A stretch of 64,000 bases of DNA from Nitrososphaerota archaeon (GCA_027315065.1 DAHUYT010000001.1:1-64000); one strand, 5' to 3'. Numbered from the stretch's first letter, positions 1-10,058 are shown. Made by a program: numbers and translations. The notes: generated by a model from the letters alone, not told the origin.

Positions 1-409
1 TTTTTGTCATGTTGGACTGGATAAAATCAATTATTGTTGACAATGGTGTACCTGGTCCAAAATTTCCCAACACGCCTGCTTTTTCAAGCTCCTGCTTGTC
101 ATCATGTGGAATAACTCCGCCGCCTATTACAAGCACATCGCTGATTCCTTTTTCTCTGAGAGCTTTTACAACTCTTGGAAACAGCGTCAAGTGTGCACCG
201 TTTAGCAAACTCAGTGCTATGACATTGACATCTTCGTCTTCTGCAATTTGCGCAATCCTGTCAGGTGTGGCAAACAAGCCAGAATAAATGACTTCCATTC
301 CGGCATCTCTAAATGCCCTACACAATACGAGAGCGCCTCTATCGTGACCGTCTAGCCCTAGCTTTGAGACAAGTATTCTGACGCGTTTTGTCTGGGCTTT
401 TTGCGACAT
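1..409 (-). CDS. methylmalonyl-CoA mutase small subunit, B12-binding domain (runs off the window edge)
   Basis: Reverse-strand translation starts MSQKAQTKRVRILVSKLGLDGHDRGALVLCRAFRDAGMEVIYSGLFATPDRIAQIAEDEDVNVIALSLLNGAH, with the B12-binding motif GLDGHDRG. It sits next to MeaB and the MCM large subunit. Confidence 0.93.
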   Translation of the reverse strand, partial: MSQKAQTKRVRILVSKLGLDGHDRGALVLCRAFRDAGMEVIYSGLFATPDRIAQIAEDEDVNVIALSLLNGAHLTLFPRVVKALREKGISDVLVIGGGVIPHDDKQELEKAGVLGNFGPGTPLSTIIDFIQSNMTK

Positions 410-526
410 GATCTTGAAAGTATAAACTGGGTTTTAAAACCTTTATTAGAAAATTCTAAAGGCAGATTGTTTGTTTGATCTCTCTGCAACAAGATTTTAT
501 TGTGCGTATGGTACGTGTTGTTCTAT

Positions 527-1441
527 ATGGATTTAGTAAAGGAACTTAAGCAAGGTAATCGAAGAGCCATCGCAAGGGCTATATCTATAGTTGAAAATGA
601 CGAAAAAGAAGCAAGGGTTATGATCAAGAAAATCTTCAAGAGTTCTGGACGGTCTCTCACTATTGGCATAACTGGTCCTGCAGGATCAGGAAAGAGTACT
701 CTAATCAACAAAACAAGTATCGAACTCAAAAAACTTGGTTACAGGACGGCTATTCTTGCAATAGATCCTACAAGCCACATAACAGGGGGCGCAATTCTTG
801 GGGACCGAATCCGTATGACTGAATCAACAGACGCTGGCACCTACATCCGCAGCATGGCGTCAAGGGGTGCAACAGGTGCAATCTCTCTTGCACTGCGAAA
901 CAGCATCAGGGTATTGGAGTTCGCTGGATTTAACCCAATAATTATAGAAAGCGTTGGGGCAGGACAGACCGAAGTTGACATATCGCGAGTTGTTGATATG
1001 ACAATAGTGGTCTTTAACCCGAACACTGGTGATAATATTCAAACAATAAAAGCAGGTCTAACTGAGATTGGTGACATTTATTTGATTAACAAGAGCGACC
1101 TGCCTGGTGCAAATCAACTCTTCGACTCTGTAAGGGATTTCATAGGCATGTCGGAAAAAAATCCAACAGTCATGATGACATCTGCCAAATCAAACAAGGG
1201 AATGGTAGAATTTGCAAAGAAACTGCAAGAATTGATGGAATCGAAAAAAAAATCCAAGAAACAAAAGGAGGAATCACGGCTTGACATGGAACTAAGGGAT
1301 ATTATTTTAAATAATGTCAAAAATAAAGTGAGCAACATGCTTGATTCAAGTAATGCGTATGCTAAATATCTCAAAAAGGTCCAAAAAAAGGAGATGGATC
1401 CATTCGAAGCTGCAGAGAAGATGTCTAAACTATTAAAGTGA
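527..1441 (+). CDS. meaB: methylmalonyl-CoA mutase-associated GTPase MeaB/ArgK
   Basis: P-loop GPAGSGKSTLI, MASRGATGAISLA, ESVGAGQTEVD. Start chosen at MDLVKELKQGN. Confidence 0.92.
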   Translation: MDLVKELKQGNRRAIARAISIVENDEKEARVMIKKIFKSSGRSLTIGITGPAGSGKSTLINKTSIELKKLGYRTAILAIDPTSHITGGAILGDRIRMTESTDAGTYIRSMASRGATGAISLALRNSIRVLEFAGFNPIIIESVGAGQTEVDISRVVDMTIVVFNPNTGDNIQTIKAGLTEIGDIYLINKSDLPGANQLFDSVRDFIGMSEKNPTVMMTSAKSNKGMVEFAKKLQELMESKKKSKKQKEESRLDMELRDIILNNVKNKVSNMLDSSNAYAKYLKKVQKKEMDPFEAAEKMSKLLK

Positions 1442-1454
1442 GAGAATAAGAAAT

Positions 1455-3047
1455 ATGAAAACTAGACCAATTCCAAAGAAAAAGATAAAAACTGATTCTA
1501 ATATACCTGTCAAAAGCTTCTACGACTCCACGGTAAAACCAAAGAGTAAAAATGAAAAACCTGGAAAACATCCATTCACTAGGGCAATTCATCCTGGGAT
1601 GTATCGGGACAGACTTTGGACAATGAGGCAGTATACTGGTTTTGGTACAGCTGCCCAGACAAATCAGAGATTCAAATATCTGCTTGAACGAGGACAGACT
1701 GGTCTGAGCATGGCGTTTGATTTGCCTACTCAGATAGGGTATGATGCAGATGATTCCCATGCAGAGGGCGAGGTAGGAAAGGTGGGAGTCTCAATCACCT
1801 CGCTCAAAGACATGATGACTTGCTTTGATGGAATACCACTTGACAAAGTAAGTACATCTATGACAATTAATGCAACAGCTTCGACGCTACTTTCATTGTA
1901 TATTGCTACCGGTGAATCACAAGGAGTAAAAAGTGAACAATTACGAGGCACTACACAAAACGATATTCTTAAAGAATACATTGCAAGAAATACCTACATC
2001 TATCCGCCAAGACCATCTATGAGATTGATAGGCGACATGATTGAATACTGCTCCAAAAAGGTACCGCAATGGTATCCTGTATCAATATCTGGATATCACA
2101 TGAGGGAGGCAGGATGCAATGCAGTACAAGAAGTTGCGTTTACTCTGGCAAATGCCATTGAGTATATTGAAACATGTGTTGACCGAGGACTCAAGATTGA
2201 CGACTTTGCTCCAAGACTATCGTTCTTCTTTTGCTGCACAAGCGAATTCTTGGAAGAAGTTGCCAAGTTCAGAGCTGCAAGAAGAATCTATGCAAAGATA
2301 GTTAAAGATAGATTCCATGCCAAAGACAAAAAATCAATACAACTTAAATTCCATGTTCAGACAAGTGGTGAATCGCTGACCGCGCAACAGCCCGATAACA
2401 ACATTGTCCGAGTAGCAATACAATCAATGGCTGCAGTATTGGGAGGCTGTCAATCACTTCACACCAACTCAAAAGATGAAGCATTGGCATTGCCAACTGA
2501 AGCAGCAGTAAAGATTGCTCTGAGAACACAGCAGATTGTGGGGCACGAAAGCGGAATTACAAAAACAGTTGATCCACTTGCCGGTTCATACTATGTAGAA
2601 TACCTAACTGATAAAATAGAAGAGGAGGCAAACAAGTATCTAAAAAAAATTGACAGGATGGGAGGCTCACTGGCTGGAATTGAGAAAGGCTTTTTCCAGT
2701 CTGAAATACGACAAAATGCGTACAGGCTAAAGCAAGAAATTGACAGTAACGAGAGGGTGATTGTAGGAGTCAACAAGTTTACTGATTCTGTTGAGGAAAA
2801 ACAGGAGATTATGAAGATTGATGACAGTATTCAGGTAAAACAGATGCAGAATCTAAAAGAACTACGCAGTACGCGTGATAATAATAAAGCTGAAGCGGCA
2901 CTATCGAAGATGAAGAGCGCCGCAGAAAAAGAGGAAAACCTAATGCCCTTCATATTAGAATCAGTGCGAAGATATGCTACTCTTGGAGAGATAAGCAATA
3001 CCTTCCGAGAAGTCTTCGGGATCTACCAGCCAAGGGAGTCATTCTAA
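1455..3047 (+). CDS. methylmalonyl-CoA mutase large subunit (catalytic domain)
   Basis: RQYTGFGTAAQTNQRFKYLLERGQTGLSMAFDLPTQIGYD and the FHVQTSGESLTAQQPDNNIVR catalytic region. Confidence 0.95.
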   Translation: MKTRPIPKKKIKTDSNIPVKSFYDSTVKPKSKNEKPGKHPFTRAIHPGMYRDRLWTMRQYTGFGTAAQTNQRFKYLLERGQTGLSMAFDLPTQIGYDADDSHAEGEVGKVGVSITSLKDMMTCFDGIPLDKVSTSMTINATASTLLSLYIATGESQGVKSEQLRGTTQNDILKEYIARNTYIYPPRPSMRLIGDMIEYCSKKVPQWYPVSISGYHMREAGCNAVQEVAFTLANAIEYIETCVDRGLKIDDFAPRLSFFFCCTSEFLEEVAKFRAARRIYAKIVKDRFHAKDKKSIQLKFHVQTSGESLTAQQPDNNIVRVAIQSMAAVLGGCQSLHTNSKDEALALPTEAAVKIALRTQQIVGHESGITKTVDPLAGSYYVEYLTDKIEEEANKYLKKIDRMGGSLAGIEKGFFQSEIRQNAYRLKQEIDSNERVIVGVNKFTDSVEEKQEIMKIDDSIQVKQMQNLKELRSTRDNNKAEAALSKMKSAAEKEENLMPFILESVRRYATLGEISNTFREVFGIYQPRESF

Positions 3048-3445
3048 TGAAAATAAACCACGTTGCAATAGCTGTTAACAACTTGGATGAGGCAGTAAAG
3101 GAATATCAAAATGTGCTTGGAGTAAAAAAAGTTGAGTTTGAGACCGTAGATGCTGAAGGAGTGAGAGTTGCAATACTATATCTGGAAAACTCAAGAATTG
3201 AACTTATGGAACCAACAAAGGATACTAGCCCAATAAAGAAATTCCTAGAAATTAGGGGAGAAGGCCTACATCATATAGCTCTTGAAACTGAAGCAATAGA
3301 GGGAGAGGTTGACAGGATGAAAGATACTGGAGTAAGATTTCTTGGAGAAGTAAGGCCTGGCTCTGGAGGAACAAAAATTACCTTCATCCATCCCAAGTCA
3401 CTTCATGGTGTATTGACAGAGCTCTGCTCCCATACAAAAAAGTAA
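3047..3445 (+). CDS. mce: methylmalonyl-CoA epimerase
   Basis: Vicinal oxygen chelate (VOC) protein: MKINHVAIAVNNLDEAV...GEGLHHIALE. Start overlaps the stop of the mutase. Confidence 0.92.
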   Translation: MKINHVAIAVNNLDEAVKEYQNVLGVKKVEFETVDAEGVRVAILYLENSRIELMEPTKDTSPIKKFLEIRGEGLHHIALETEAIEGEVDRMKDTGVRFLGEVRPGSGGTKITFIHPKSLHGVLTELCSHTKK

Positions 3446-3446
3446 C

Positions 3447-3482
3447 TGGTTCTACGGGACTCGAACCTTTGGGTTAAGACAG
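3447..3482 (-). other. possible tRNA 3'-end fragment (T-loop consensus GGTTCGAGTCC)
   Basis: Minus strand reads GTCTTAACCCAAAGGTTCGAGTCCCGTAGAACCA. It has a T-loop consensus and CCA-like end, but the T-stem is poor and no D-arm or full cloverleaf could be found. Confidence 0.3.
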
Positions 3483-3623
3483 CAAATCTCACAAACTATT
3501 ATTGTCTGATGACACTTTTGACAGTGAGAATATTCACGTAGATTTGACAGAAACCTAGTTCAAATGTATTAATAAGAAACGAATTCGAGAAAAATAATAA
3601 CAAGTACATTATATGAAAACAAT

Positions 3624-3785
3624 ATGGGGGAGATGAGAGGAATTTGCATCATCTGTGAATTTCAAGTAAGGGGAAACACATTAGACGAATTAGATGTGAA
3701 TTTCACATCACATTTTGAGAATACTGGTCATGAGGCCTACTTTTTTATGGACGGGGACAAAAGAATAGAAAGAAGCGTTTCATAA
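3624..3785 (+). CDS. small hypothetical protein (53 aa)
   Basis: ORF MGEMRGICIICEFQVRGNTLDELDVNFTSHFENTGHEAYFFMDGDKRIERSVS; too short for the supplied ORF track. Confidence 0.4.
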   Translation: MGEMRGICIICEFQVRGNTLDELDVNFTSHFENTGHEAYFFMDGDKRIERSVS

Positions 3786-3786
3786 A

Positions 3787-4382
3787 TTATAGTAAAACAC
3801 TTTCAAACAAATCATAATTTTCGATATTATAGGCATGTCTTACAGTTTCTGAACTGATAGTTGGTACAAGTATAAGAGATCTTGTGAATATAATTAGATA
3901 CAAAATTGACAAGTAATCTATGGAGTAGCTACAAACACCTTTCAAATTTTTTATTTTAATTTGATAATAATAAAAAAGAAGTGTGATTGTTGATCCTGTT
4001 CTTTTGTTTGTACTATCATTTGTGTTAGTTTTATTTACATTCGTGTCAGGATCTCTACAAGTTTGTCGGTATTGTGAACTATTTTGATACAAGCCAATTG
4101 AAAGCGTTGATGCAAAGACCCTGCCTTTTGCAGTTAGGCCAACATTGATCTTGGATTTATAAATTGTTGATTCAACAAGTCCTTTTTTCTCTAGCCCGAC
4201 AATGTGCTTTGCAAGTCTGGCATAGTTGAGATTAGTATCAAGGGATAAACAAGTCTTTGCTCCGTGACCATGATAGTACGTCCGAAAACTATACACACTA
4301 TTAAGAAGAAACCGGAGTCTAGATTTGAACCAAGCACAAAAACTTTATTGCTCATACTCAAAACCATGACAGATGATGACAC
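3787..4382 (-). pseudogene. degraded winged-helix (ArnR-like) regulator remnant
   Basis: The segment TNLNYARLAKHIVGLEKKGLVESTIYKSKINVGLTAKGRVFASTLS resembles the small archaeal wHTH regulators. The upstream part lies in another frame (4191..4382) and the downstream tail is low complexity. Confidence 0.4.
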
Positions 4383-4589
4383 TTTCTAATTTATTGGACA
4401 ATACTACAAATACAAGACACCGGTATATACAACGAACTAACATACACACCAATACTACTGACAGGTTTGTCAGTATGATGGATTTCGTCTATCGCGATCT
4501 ATCTCCTATCTTGATTTCATTTCAGACCAGTGTGGAATTAAATTGAGTAGACAAAACACTTCAAGGTTATTTTTAAAGAAAGGATCTGG

Positions 4590-5144
4590 TTATTCTACTA
4601 GCTTTAGCGTGTCTGACGCAGTAATTATTCCAACAATCCTGCTCTGCTTTGAGACAAGAACACATTTTGAGTATCGTATCAGCGAGACCAATGTCTTAAC
4701 TGGCGTGTTATAATCTACAATGGGTGGGCGAGGATCCATTATCTCTGATAGTTTTATCTTCCTTCTTTGCGTTTCATCGTTGTCAATGAGGTGCTTTACT
4801 ATGCCGTCCTCTGTTACCACGCCCATTACATCGTTTCCTTCAAAAACTGGAACCTGACTAATGGACAAATCTTGCATTTTTTTTATTGCATCATTTAAGG
4901 TATCACTCGTCTTCATCTTTACAATCTCTTTGCTACAAATGTCACCTGCCTTCATTGATGACTGGCTTTCAAGTGACCACAACACTTCGAATATTTTTCT
5001 TGCAGTGGCATAGCTTGGCTGGCATCTTCCTGACTCGATTTGATTTATCATGGAGGTGCTAACCCCTGTAAGGGAAGCAAGCTTTTGCTGTGTCAATCCT
5101 ATTTTCTGTCTTGCCCGTTTTATGGATTCAAGTCTGGGCAGCAT
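4590..5144 (-). CDS. HTH (XRE-type) plus CBS-pair domain transcriptional regulator
   Basis: IGLTQQKLASLTGVSTSMINQIESGRCQPSYATARKIFE helix-turn-helix, followed by two CBS repeats. Confidence 0.9.
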   Translation of the reverse strand: MLPRLESIKRARQKIGLTQQKLASLTGVSTSMINQIESGRCQPSYATARKIFEVLWSLESQSSMKAGDICSKEIVKMKTSDTLNDAIKKMQDLSISQVPVFEGNDVMGVVTEDGIVKHLIDNDETQRRKIKLSEIMDPRPPIVDYNTPVKTLVSLIRYSKCVLVSKQSRIVGIITASDTLKLVE

Positions 5145-7822
5145 TATCTATCCCGCACCGCTTTTTTTGGAGATTTCTTCGAGTTTTCAAGAGCTGCCTG
5201 TGCTGCTGCAAGTATTGCGATTGGAACCCTATGCGCTGATGCACTCACATATGTTAATCTGGCTGTGTTGCAAAACTTGATTGAGCGAGGATCTCCACCA
5301 TGTTCGCCGCAAATCCCTATCTCAAGATTCGGCTTTACCCCCCTGCCTCTTGATATTGCAGTCTGCATCAAGTCTCCTACGCCATTGATATCTAGTGACT
5401 GAAATGGATTTTCGGCCATTATATCCTTCTCAAAATACTCTGGGAGGAACTTTCCTTCTGCATCTTCTCTGCTAAAACTAAACACTGCCTGGGTAAGGTC
5501 GTTTGTTCCAAAGCTAAAGAATTCGGCTATTTGTGCAAGCTCATCTGATGTCAGACAAGCTCTTACAACTTCCATCATTGTACCAAAATTCATTTTCAAT
5601 TTGACTCTAAACTCTGATTCCACATCTGATTTTATTGAATCGTATATTTTCTTGATATATTTTAATTCGTTTATGCCTCCAACTTGAGGAATCATTATTT
5701 GTGGATGAATATCTATTTTTTCAGTTCTAAGCTCTGCTGCTGCTTCGCAGATGGCCCTAATTTGCATCTCGTATATTTCAGGATGAGTGATGCCAACTCT
5801 GACTCCGCGATGACCCATCATTGGATTTATCTCTGCCAACTCCTTTGCTCTGTCCAATATCTTCTGAGTTAGAATTATTTGCTCTGGTATGCCTTGTCTT
5901 TCTAGGTAATGTATTTTATTTATCAGTTCTTCAGTATTTGGAAGAAATTCGTGTAAAGGAGGATCTAAGAGTCTGATTGTTACATGATATCCTTGCATTA
6001 TTTTGAGAATTTCCTTAAAATCTTGTTTTTGTAATATGCGAAGCTTCTCCAAGACTGCTTTTCTTTCTTGTATGGTCTTTGTCATTATCATCTCTACAAA
6101 GACTGCAAGTCTATCGTGTGCATTGAACATCCTTTCCGTTCTACACAATCCAATGCCTTTTGCACCGTAGGTGCGAGCAAGTTTTGCAGCTTCGGGAGTA
6201 TCAGCATTGGCTCGTACGCCAAGTGTTTTGAATTTCTCAGACCATTCTAGTATAGTTCTAAAATCGTCTGTCAGTTTTGGTTCAACTGTAGGTATCTCGC
6301 CTATGTATACATTGCCAGTGCTTCCATCTATCGTTAGTGTCTCTCCCTCGCCAATATCTTTATCGCCAATAAGCAGCTGCTTTGCAGAATAATCAATTTT
6401 GATATCAGAACACCCAACAATACATGGTTTTCCCATGCCTCTTGCCACCACTGCCGCATGAGATGTCTTGCCGCCTCTGCTTGTAAGAATCCCTGTTGAA
6501 GAAAAAAACGCTGGTACGTCTTCTGGCTTGGTTTCTTCTCTAACAAGAATGACTCTAGTCCCATTTTCTCCAATGCTTACTGCCCTTTTGACATCAAATA
6601 TGACAATGCCAGACGCGGCACCCGGAGACGCAGGTATGCCTTTTGTTATGGGATTGAATATTTTGACTGCTTCTGTATCGATAGTTCTATGTAAAATCTG
6701 GTCTAGATCTTCAGGATGCAGCCGAAGAATTGCTCTTTTTTTTGATATCATTTTTTCTTTTACCAATGAAACCGATGTTTTGATCATTCCTGCCGTATTC
6801 ATTTTGGCAGAGCGGGTTTGTAATAGGTAGAATTTTCCTTTCTCAACAGTAAACTCGATATCTTGAGGTTCTTTGAAATGTCTTTCAAGCTTGTTGCAGG
6901 TGTTGAGCAATTGCTTGTACGTTGAAGGCATTTCTTTTGACATGCTGTCTATTGGCTGTGGTGTTCTGATACCAGCTACAACATCTTCCCCTTGGGCATT
7001 GATAAGATATTCTCCAAATATCTTTTTTGAACCATCTGAAGGATCGCGCGTAAAGACCACTCCAGTTGCACTGTCGCTTCCCATGTTGCCAAATACCATT
7101 GTGACAACATTTACTGCAGTTCCCATCGCAACGTCTTTTGAAATTTTATATTTTTCTCTATATATTACCGCTCTTTCGCCCATCCAGCTTCTGAAGACTG
7201 CCTCGATTGCAAGCTCAAGTTGTTTGTAAGGATCTTCTGGAAAATGTTTTCCGGTATGTTCTTGACAGATTGCTTTGTATTGTGTTACTACTTTTTTTAA
7301 TGATTCTTCATCAAGCTCGTAATCCTGTTGCACGTTTTGTTTCTTTTTTGCATCATGCAAGACGCTTTCAAATTTCTTATCATCTACCCCAAAGACTACT
7401 TTTCCAAACAATTGGACAAATCTTCGATAGGAATCTAGTGCAAATCTTGGATTCTTGCTTGACTTGCCAAGTCCTACAACCGTTTTATCGTTTAATCCCA
7501 AATTAAGAATTGTATCCATCATGCCTGGCATTGATACTGAGGCACCTGATCTAACAGATACTAGGAGAGGATTCTTCTCAAAACCAAATTTCTTGCCTGT
7601 TCTTCTCTCAATTTTTTGAATATTTTTTTTAACTTCGTGCATGATGGTCTTTGGCAGTTTCTTATTGTTACTGTAGTATATGGCGCAAACCTCAGTTGTA
7701 ATGGTAAAACCTGGAGGCACTGCAAGCCCAAGCCTTGTCATCTCCATCAGGCCTGCGCCCTTGCCGCCAAACAATTTTTTGTTCTTACCGTCACCTTCAT
7801 TAAAAAAATAGACTGATTTCAC
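5144..7822 (-). CDS. ppdK: pyruvate, phosphate dikinase
   Basis: FGGKGAGLMEMTRLGLAVPPGFTITTE, TSRGGKTSHAAVVARGMGKPCIVG (phospho-His), GTNDLTQAVFSFSREDAEGKF, EIGICGEHGGDP. Confidence 0.97.
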   Translation of the reverse strand: MKSVYFFNEGDGKNKKLFGGKGAGLMEMTRLGLAVPPGFTITTEVCAIYYSNNKKLPKTIMHEVKKNIQKIERRTGKKFGFEKNPLLVSVRSGASVSMPGMMDTILNLGLNDKTVVGLGKSSKNPRFALDSYRRFVQLFGKVVFGVDDKKFESVLHDAKKKQNVQQDYELDEESLKKVVTQYKAICQEHTGKHFPEDPYKQLELAIEAVFRSWMGERAVIYREKYKISKDVAMGTAVNVVTMVFGNMGSDSATGVVFTRDPSDGSKKIFGEYLINAQGEDVVAGIRTPQPIDSMSKEMPSTYKQLLNTCNKLERHFKEPQDIEFTVEKGKFYLLQTRSAKMNTAGMIKTSVSLVKEKMISKKRAILRLHPEDLDQILHRTIDTEAVKIFNPITKGIPASPGAASGIVIFDVKRAVSIGENGTRVILVREETKPEDVPAFFSSTGILTSRGGKTSHAAVVARGMGKPCIVGCSDIKIDYSAKQLLIGDKDIGEGETLTIDGSTGNVYIGEIPTVEPKLTDDFRTILEWSEKFKTLGVRANADTPEAAKLARTYGAKGIGLCRTERMFNAHDRLAVFVEMIMTKTIQERKAVLEKLRILQKQDFKEILKIMQGYHVTIRLLDPPLHEFLPNTEELINKIHYLERQGIPEQIILTQKILDRAKELAEINPMMGHRGVRVGITHPEIYEMQIRAICEAAAELRTEKIDIHPQIMIPQVGGINELKYIKKIYDSIKSDVESEFRVKLKMNFGTMMEVVRACLTSDELAQIAEFFSFGTNDLTQAVFSFSREDAEGKFLPEYFEKDIMAENPFQSLDINGVGDLMQTAISRGRGVKPNLEIGICGEHGGDPRSIKFCNTARLTYVSASAHRVPIAILAAAQAALENSKKSPKKAVRDR

Positions 7823-7848
7823 ACAGGAACTCTATTAATCGCGTAATA

Positions 7849-8520
7849 TCAAATTTTTCTACTTTTTGTGAAGGCCCGAGCAAATTCATCTATTGTTTTT
7901 TCCCAATTTTTGGCCTTGACTATACCACTTGCTACCAAGATGCCATCTGCTCCAAGATCAAGTGCTTTTGACACGTCGTCTCCTGTGACAATACCTGCGC
8001 CGCAGAGCAACCGGGTAGAATTTTTTGCATCTTTGACTGCCTTGACAGAATTTGTTATGATCTCTGGTCTTTCCTTTGATACTGCTTTACCGCTTCCTAT
8101 TAGCTCAGGAGGTTCTATTGCAATGTAATCTGGATTTAATCTTGCATATTTTTTTACTTCATTCACATTTTTTACACATATCACAGATGTCATCTTCAAA
8201 CTCTTCAGTCTAGAAACTATTTGTTCAATGTCTTGACTTGCAATCCTGTGTTCGCTGTGATTGATTAGAGAACCACTTACTCTTGATTTTTTTAAAATCT
8301 CTGGAACGATAAAACCTGTTGTACTGCCAACTTTAGAGATATCTACATGTTGGGAAAACACTGTAACTGGAAGATTGGCCACTTCTGAGATTAGGTGTTG
8401 TGGAGGACACACGATGATTTTTATTTTATACTTTTTGGCAATCTTTGATGCAGCTTTTGCCAGTCGTAATGAATTGCCTGCTGAAATCTCTTCATAATTT
8501 TTAAAGTTAATTATGAACAA
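7849..8520 (-). CDS. tpiA: triosephosphate isomerase (archaeal type)
   Basis: LFIINFKNYEEISAGNS..., YIAIEPPELIGSGKAVS, LLCGAGIVTGDDVSKALDLGADGILVASGIVKAKNWE. A TTG start at 8520 is more likely than the ORF-track ATG at 8595. Confidence 0.92.
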   Translation of the reverse strand: MFIINFKNYEEISAGNSLRLAKAASKIAKKYKIKIIVCPPQHLISEVANLPVTVFSQHVDISKVGSTTGFIVPEILKKSRVSGSLINHSEHRIASQDIEQIVSRLKSLKMTSVICVKNVNEVKKYARLNPDYIAIEPPELIGSGKAVSKERPEIITNSVKAVKDAKNSTRLLCGAGIVTGDDVSKALDLGADGILVASGIVKAKNWEKTIDEFARAFTKSRKI

Positions 8521-8692
8521 TATGCTTTCAGCTGAATTTGTTGTTGCCTCTATATCAAGAGTTCCATGTTTGAATGATATGATAGCATTAATCATACTGT
8601 GATTTTATTTTTTGAAAATTCTTATAGATGGCAGAAAGAAAAGAAACTTCATGAGTATTGAGTCGTTTTTGCTGTTGGGGTAACTCCAAGAC

Positions 8693-8944
8693 TTGGTGTC
8701 AAATGTTAAATCTTCAGGGTATCGTGATGAATATATCATAAAGATGACTTTCAAAAAATATAAGTGGGGATCATACAGCATTACAGAATTAAAAGATTGG
8801 TTTGGAAGTAAAGAAGTAAACGGTATTGTCCACGTAATTGACAGAATACTCAATATGACACATTACCAGAAATCAAAATTTGAGGCAAACGACAAGTTTA
8901 GGATAGTATCAGATGACAACGATTGTAACTGCGACGGTCATTGA
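8693..8944 (+). CDS. small hypothetical protein
   Basis: 83-aa ORF with plausible composition, ending just before L40e (convergent). Confidence 0.4.
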   Translation: MVSNVKSSGYRDEYIIKMTFKKYKWGSYSITELKDWFGSKEVNGIVHVIDRILNMTHYQKSKFEANDKFRIVSDDNDCNCDGH

Positions 8945-9112
8945 TTATTTCTTTATACCTAATGTTCTGTTCTTTAATCTCAAGTAAACGTTGTGGCATT
9001 TACGGCATCTTGTGGCTGACATTGAATTCTTAGCGCCGCATGAGAAGCAGACCTTGAAGTAAAGTCTTGCCTTTTGGGCAATCTGTTTTTTTAACGGATC
9101 TGTAATTGGCAT
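8945..9112 (-). CDS. rpl40e: 50S ribosomal protein L40e
   Basis: Reverse strand MPITDPLKKQIAQKARLYFKVCFSCGAKNSMSATRCRKCHNVYLRLKNRTLGIKK (55 aa), a CxxC...CxxC zinc ribbon. Absent from the ORF track because it is under 60 aa. Confidence 0.95.
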   Translation of the reverse strand: MPITDPLKKQIAQKARLYFKVCFSCGAKNSMSATRCRKCHNVYLRLKNRTLGIKK

Positions 9113-9137
9113 TTCTCTTTTCTATCCTATTTGTCTG

Positions 9138-10058
9138 CTATTTGTTTCTACCCTTTTCCAACTTTCCTGCAAGTAGCATTGGCACTTCAGCCGGCCTCTT
9201 GGCAACAGGTACATTTGCCTTGGCATACATTGATACTTTTGACTCTGCTGAACCATAGGTTCCATAAATTATGGCCCCTGCGTGACCCATCCTCTTCTCT
9301 TTTGGAGCTGCACGTCCTGCAATGTATGCTACAACGGGCTTGTCAAACTTGGTATCGATAATGTGCTGAGCCAGCATCTCTTCAGCGTCGCCGCCTATCT
9401 CTCCTACAACAACTACGCCGTCTATATTGACTCCGTTTCGAATTGTATCAAATGCCTGTATCAGAGGTGCTCCATTAATAGGGTCTCCACCTATTCCAAA
9501 ACAGATGCTTTGACCAAAATTCGCAAGTGAGAGATTGTTAGATACTTCATACATGAGGGTACCGCTTCGTGAAAGCACAGCTATTCTTCCAGGCTTGAAT
9601 GGGGATGCTGGCATGATTCCAATCTTGATGATTCCGGGTATTATTACTCCAGGGGTATTCGGTCCAACCACTATTGCATCATGCTTTTTTGATAATTCTA
9701 CTATAGTCAATGCGTCTTTTATCGGTACATGTTCTGGGATTGCAATCAATAGCTTGATTCCAGACTCTAGTGCTTCAACTGCGGCACTGAGGAAAAACTT
9801 TGCCGGAACAAAGATTATTGAAATTTTTGCGCCAGTTGCACCTACTGCGTCTTTCATATTTTCATAAATTGGAACATCTTCAAACTTTTGTCCGCCTTTT
9901 CCGGGAGTAACTCCTGCAACTATGTTTGTACCATATGCCAACATTTGCTGTGTATGAAATGATCCGAACTTTCCAGTAATTCCCTGAACAATTACTGATT
10001 TTTTCTTATAGTCTTTGTCTCCCTCCTTACCAATTAATAAATCAAAAAGGTCAGCCAT
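9138..10058 (-). CDS. sucD: succinyl-CoA synthetase alpha subunit
   Basis: VIVQGITGKFGSFHTQQMLAYGTNIVAGVTPGKGGQ; GPNTPGVIIPG; phospho-His region GHAGAI. Confidence 0.95.
   Translation of the reverse strand: MADLFDLLIGKEGDKDYKKKSVIVQGITGKFGSFHTQQMLAYGTNIVAGVTPGKGGQKFEDVPIYENMKDAVGATGAKISIIFVPAKFFLSAAVEALESGIKLLIAIPEHVPIKDALTIVELSKKHDAIVVGPNTPGVIIPGIIKIGIMPASPFKPGRIAVLSRSGTLMYEVSNNLSLANFGQSICFGIGGDPINGAPLIQAFDTIRNGVNIDGVVVVGEIGGDAEEMLAQHIIDTKFDKPVVAYIAGRAAPKEKRMGHAGAIIYGTYGSAESKVSMYAKANVPVAKRPAEVPMLLAGKLEKGRNK

Noticed and set aside
5684-7816. Many plus-strand ORFs of 60-120 aa opposite ppdK (and similarly opposite ileS, carB, sucCD)
   Set aside because: They are antisense shadows of strongly conserved minus- or plus-strand genes, and their translations are low-quality.
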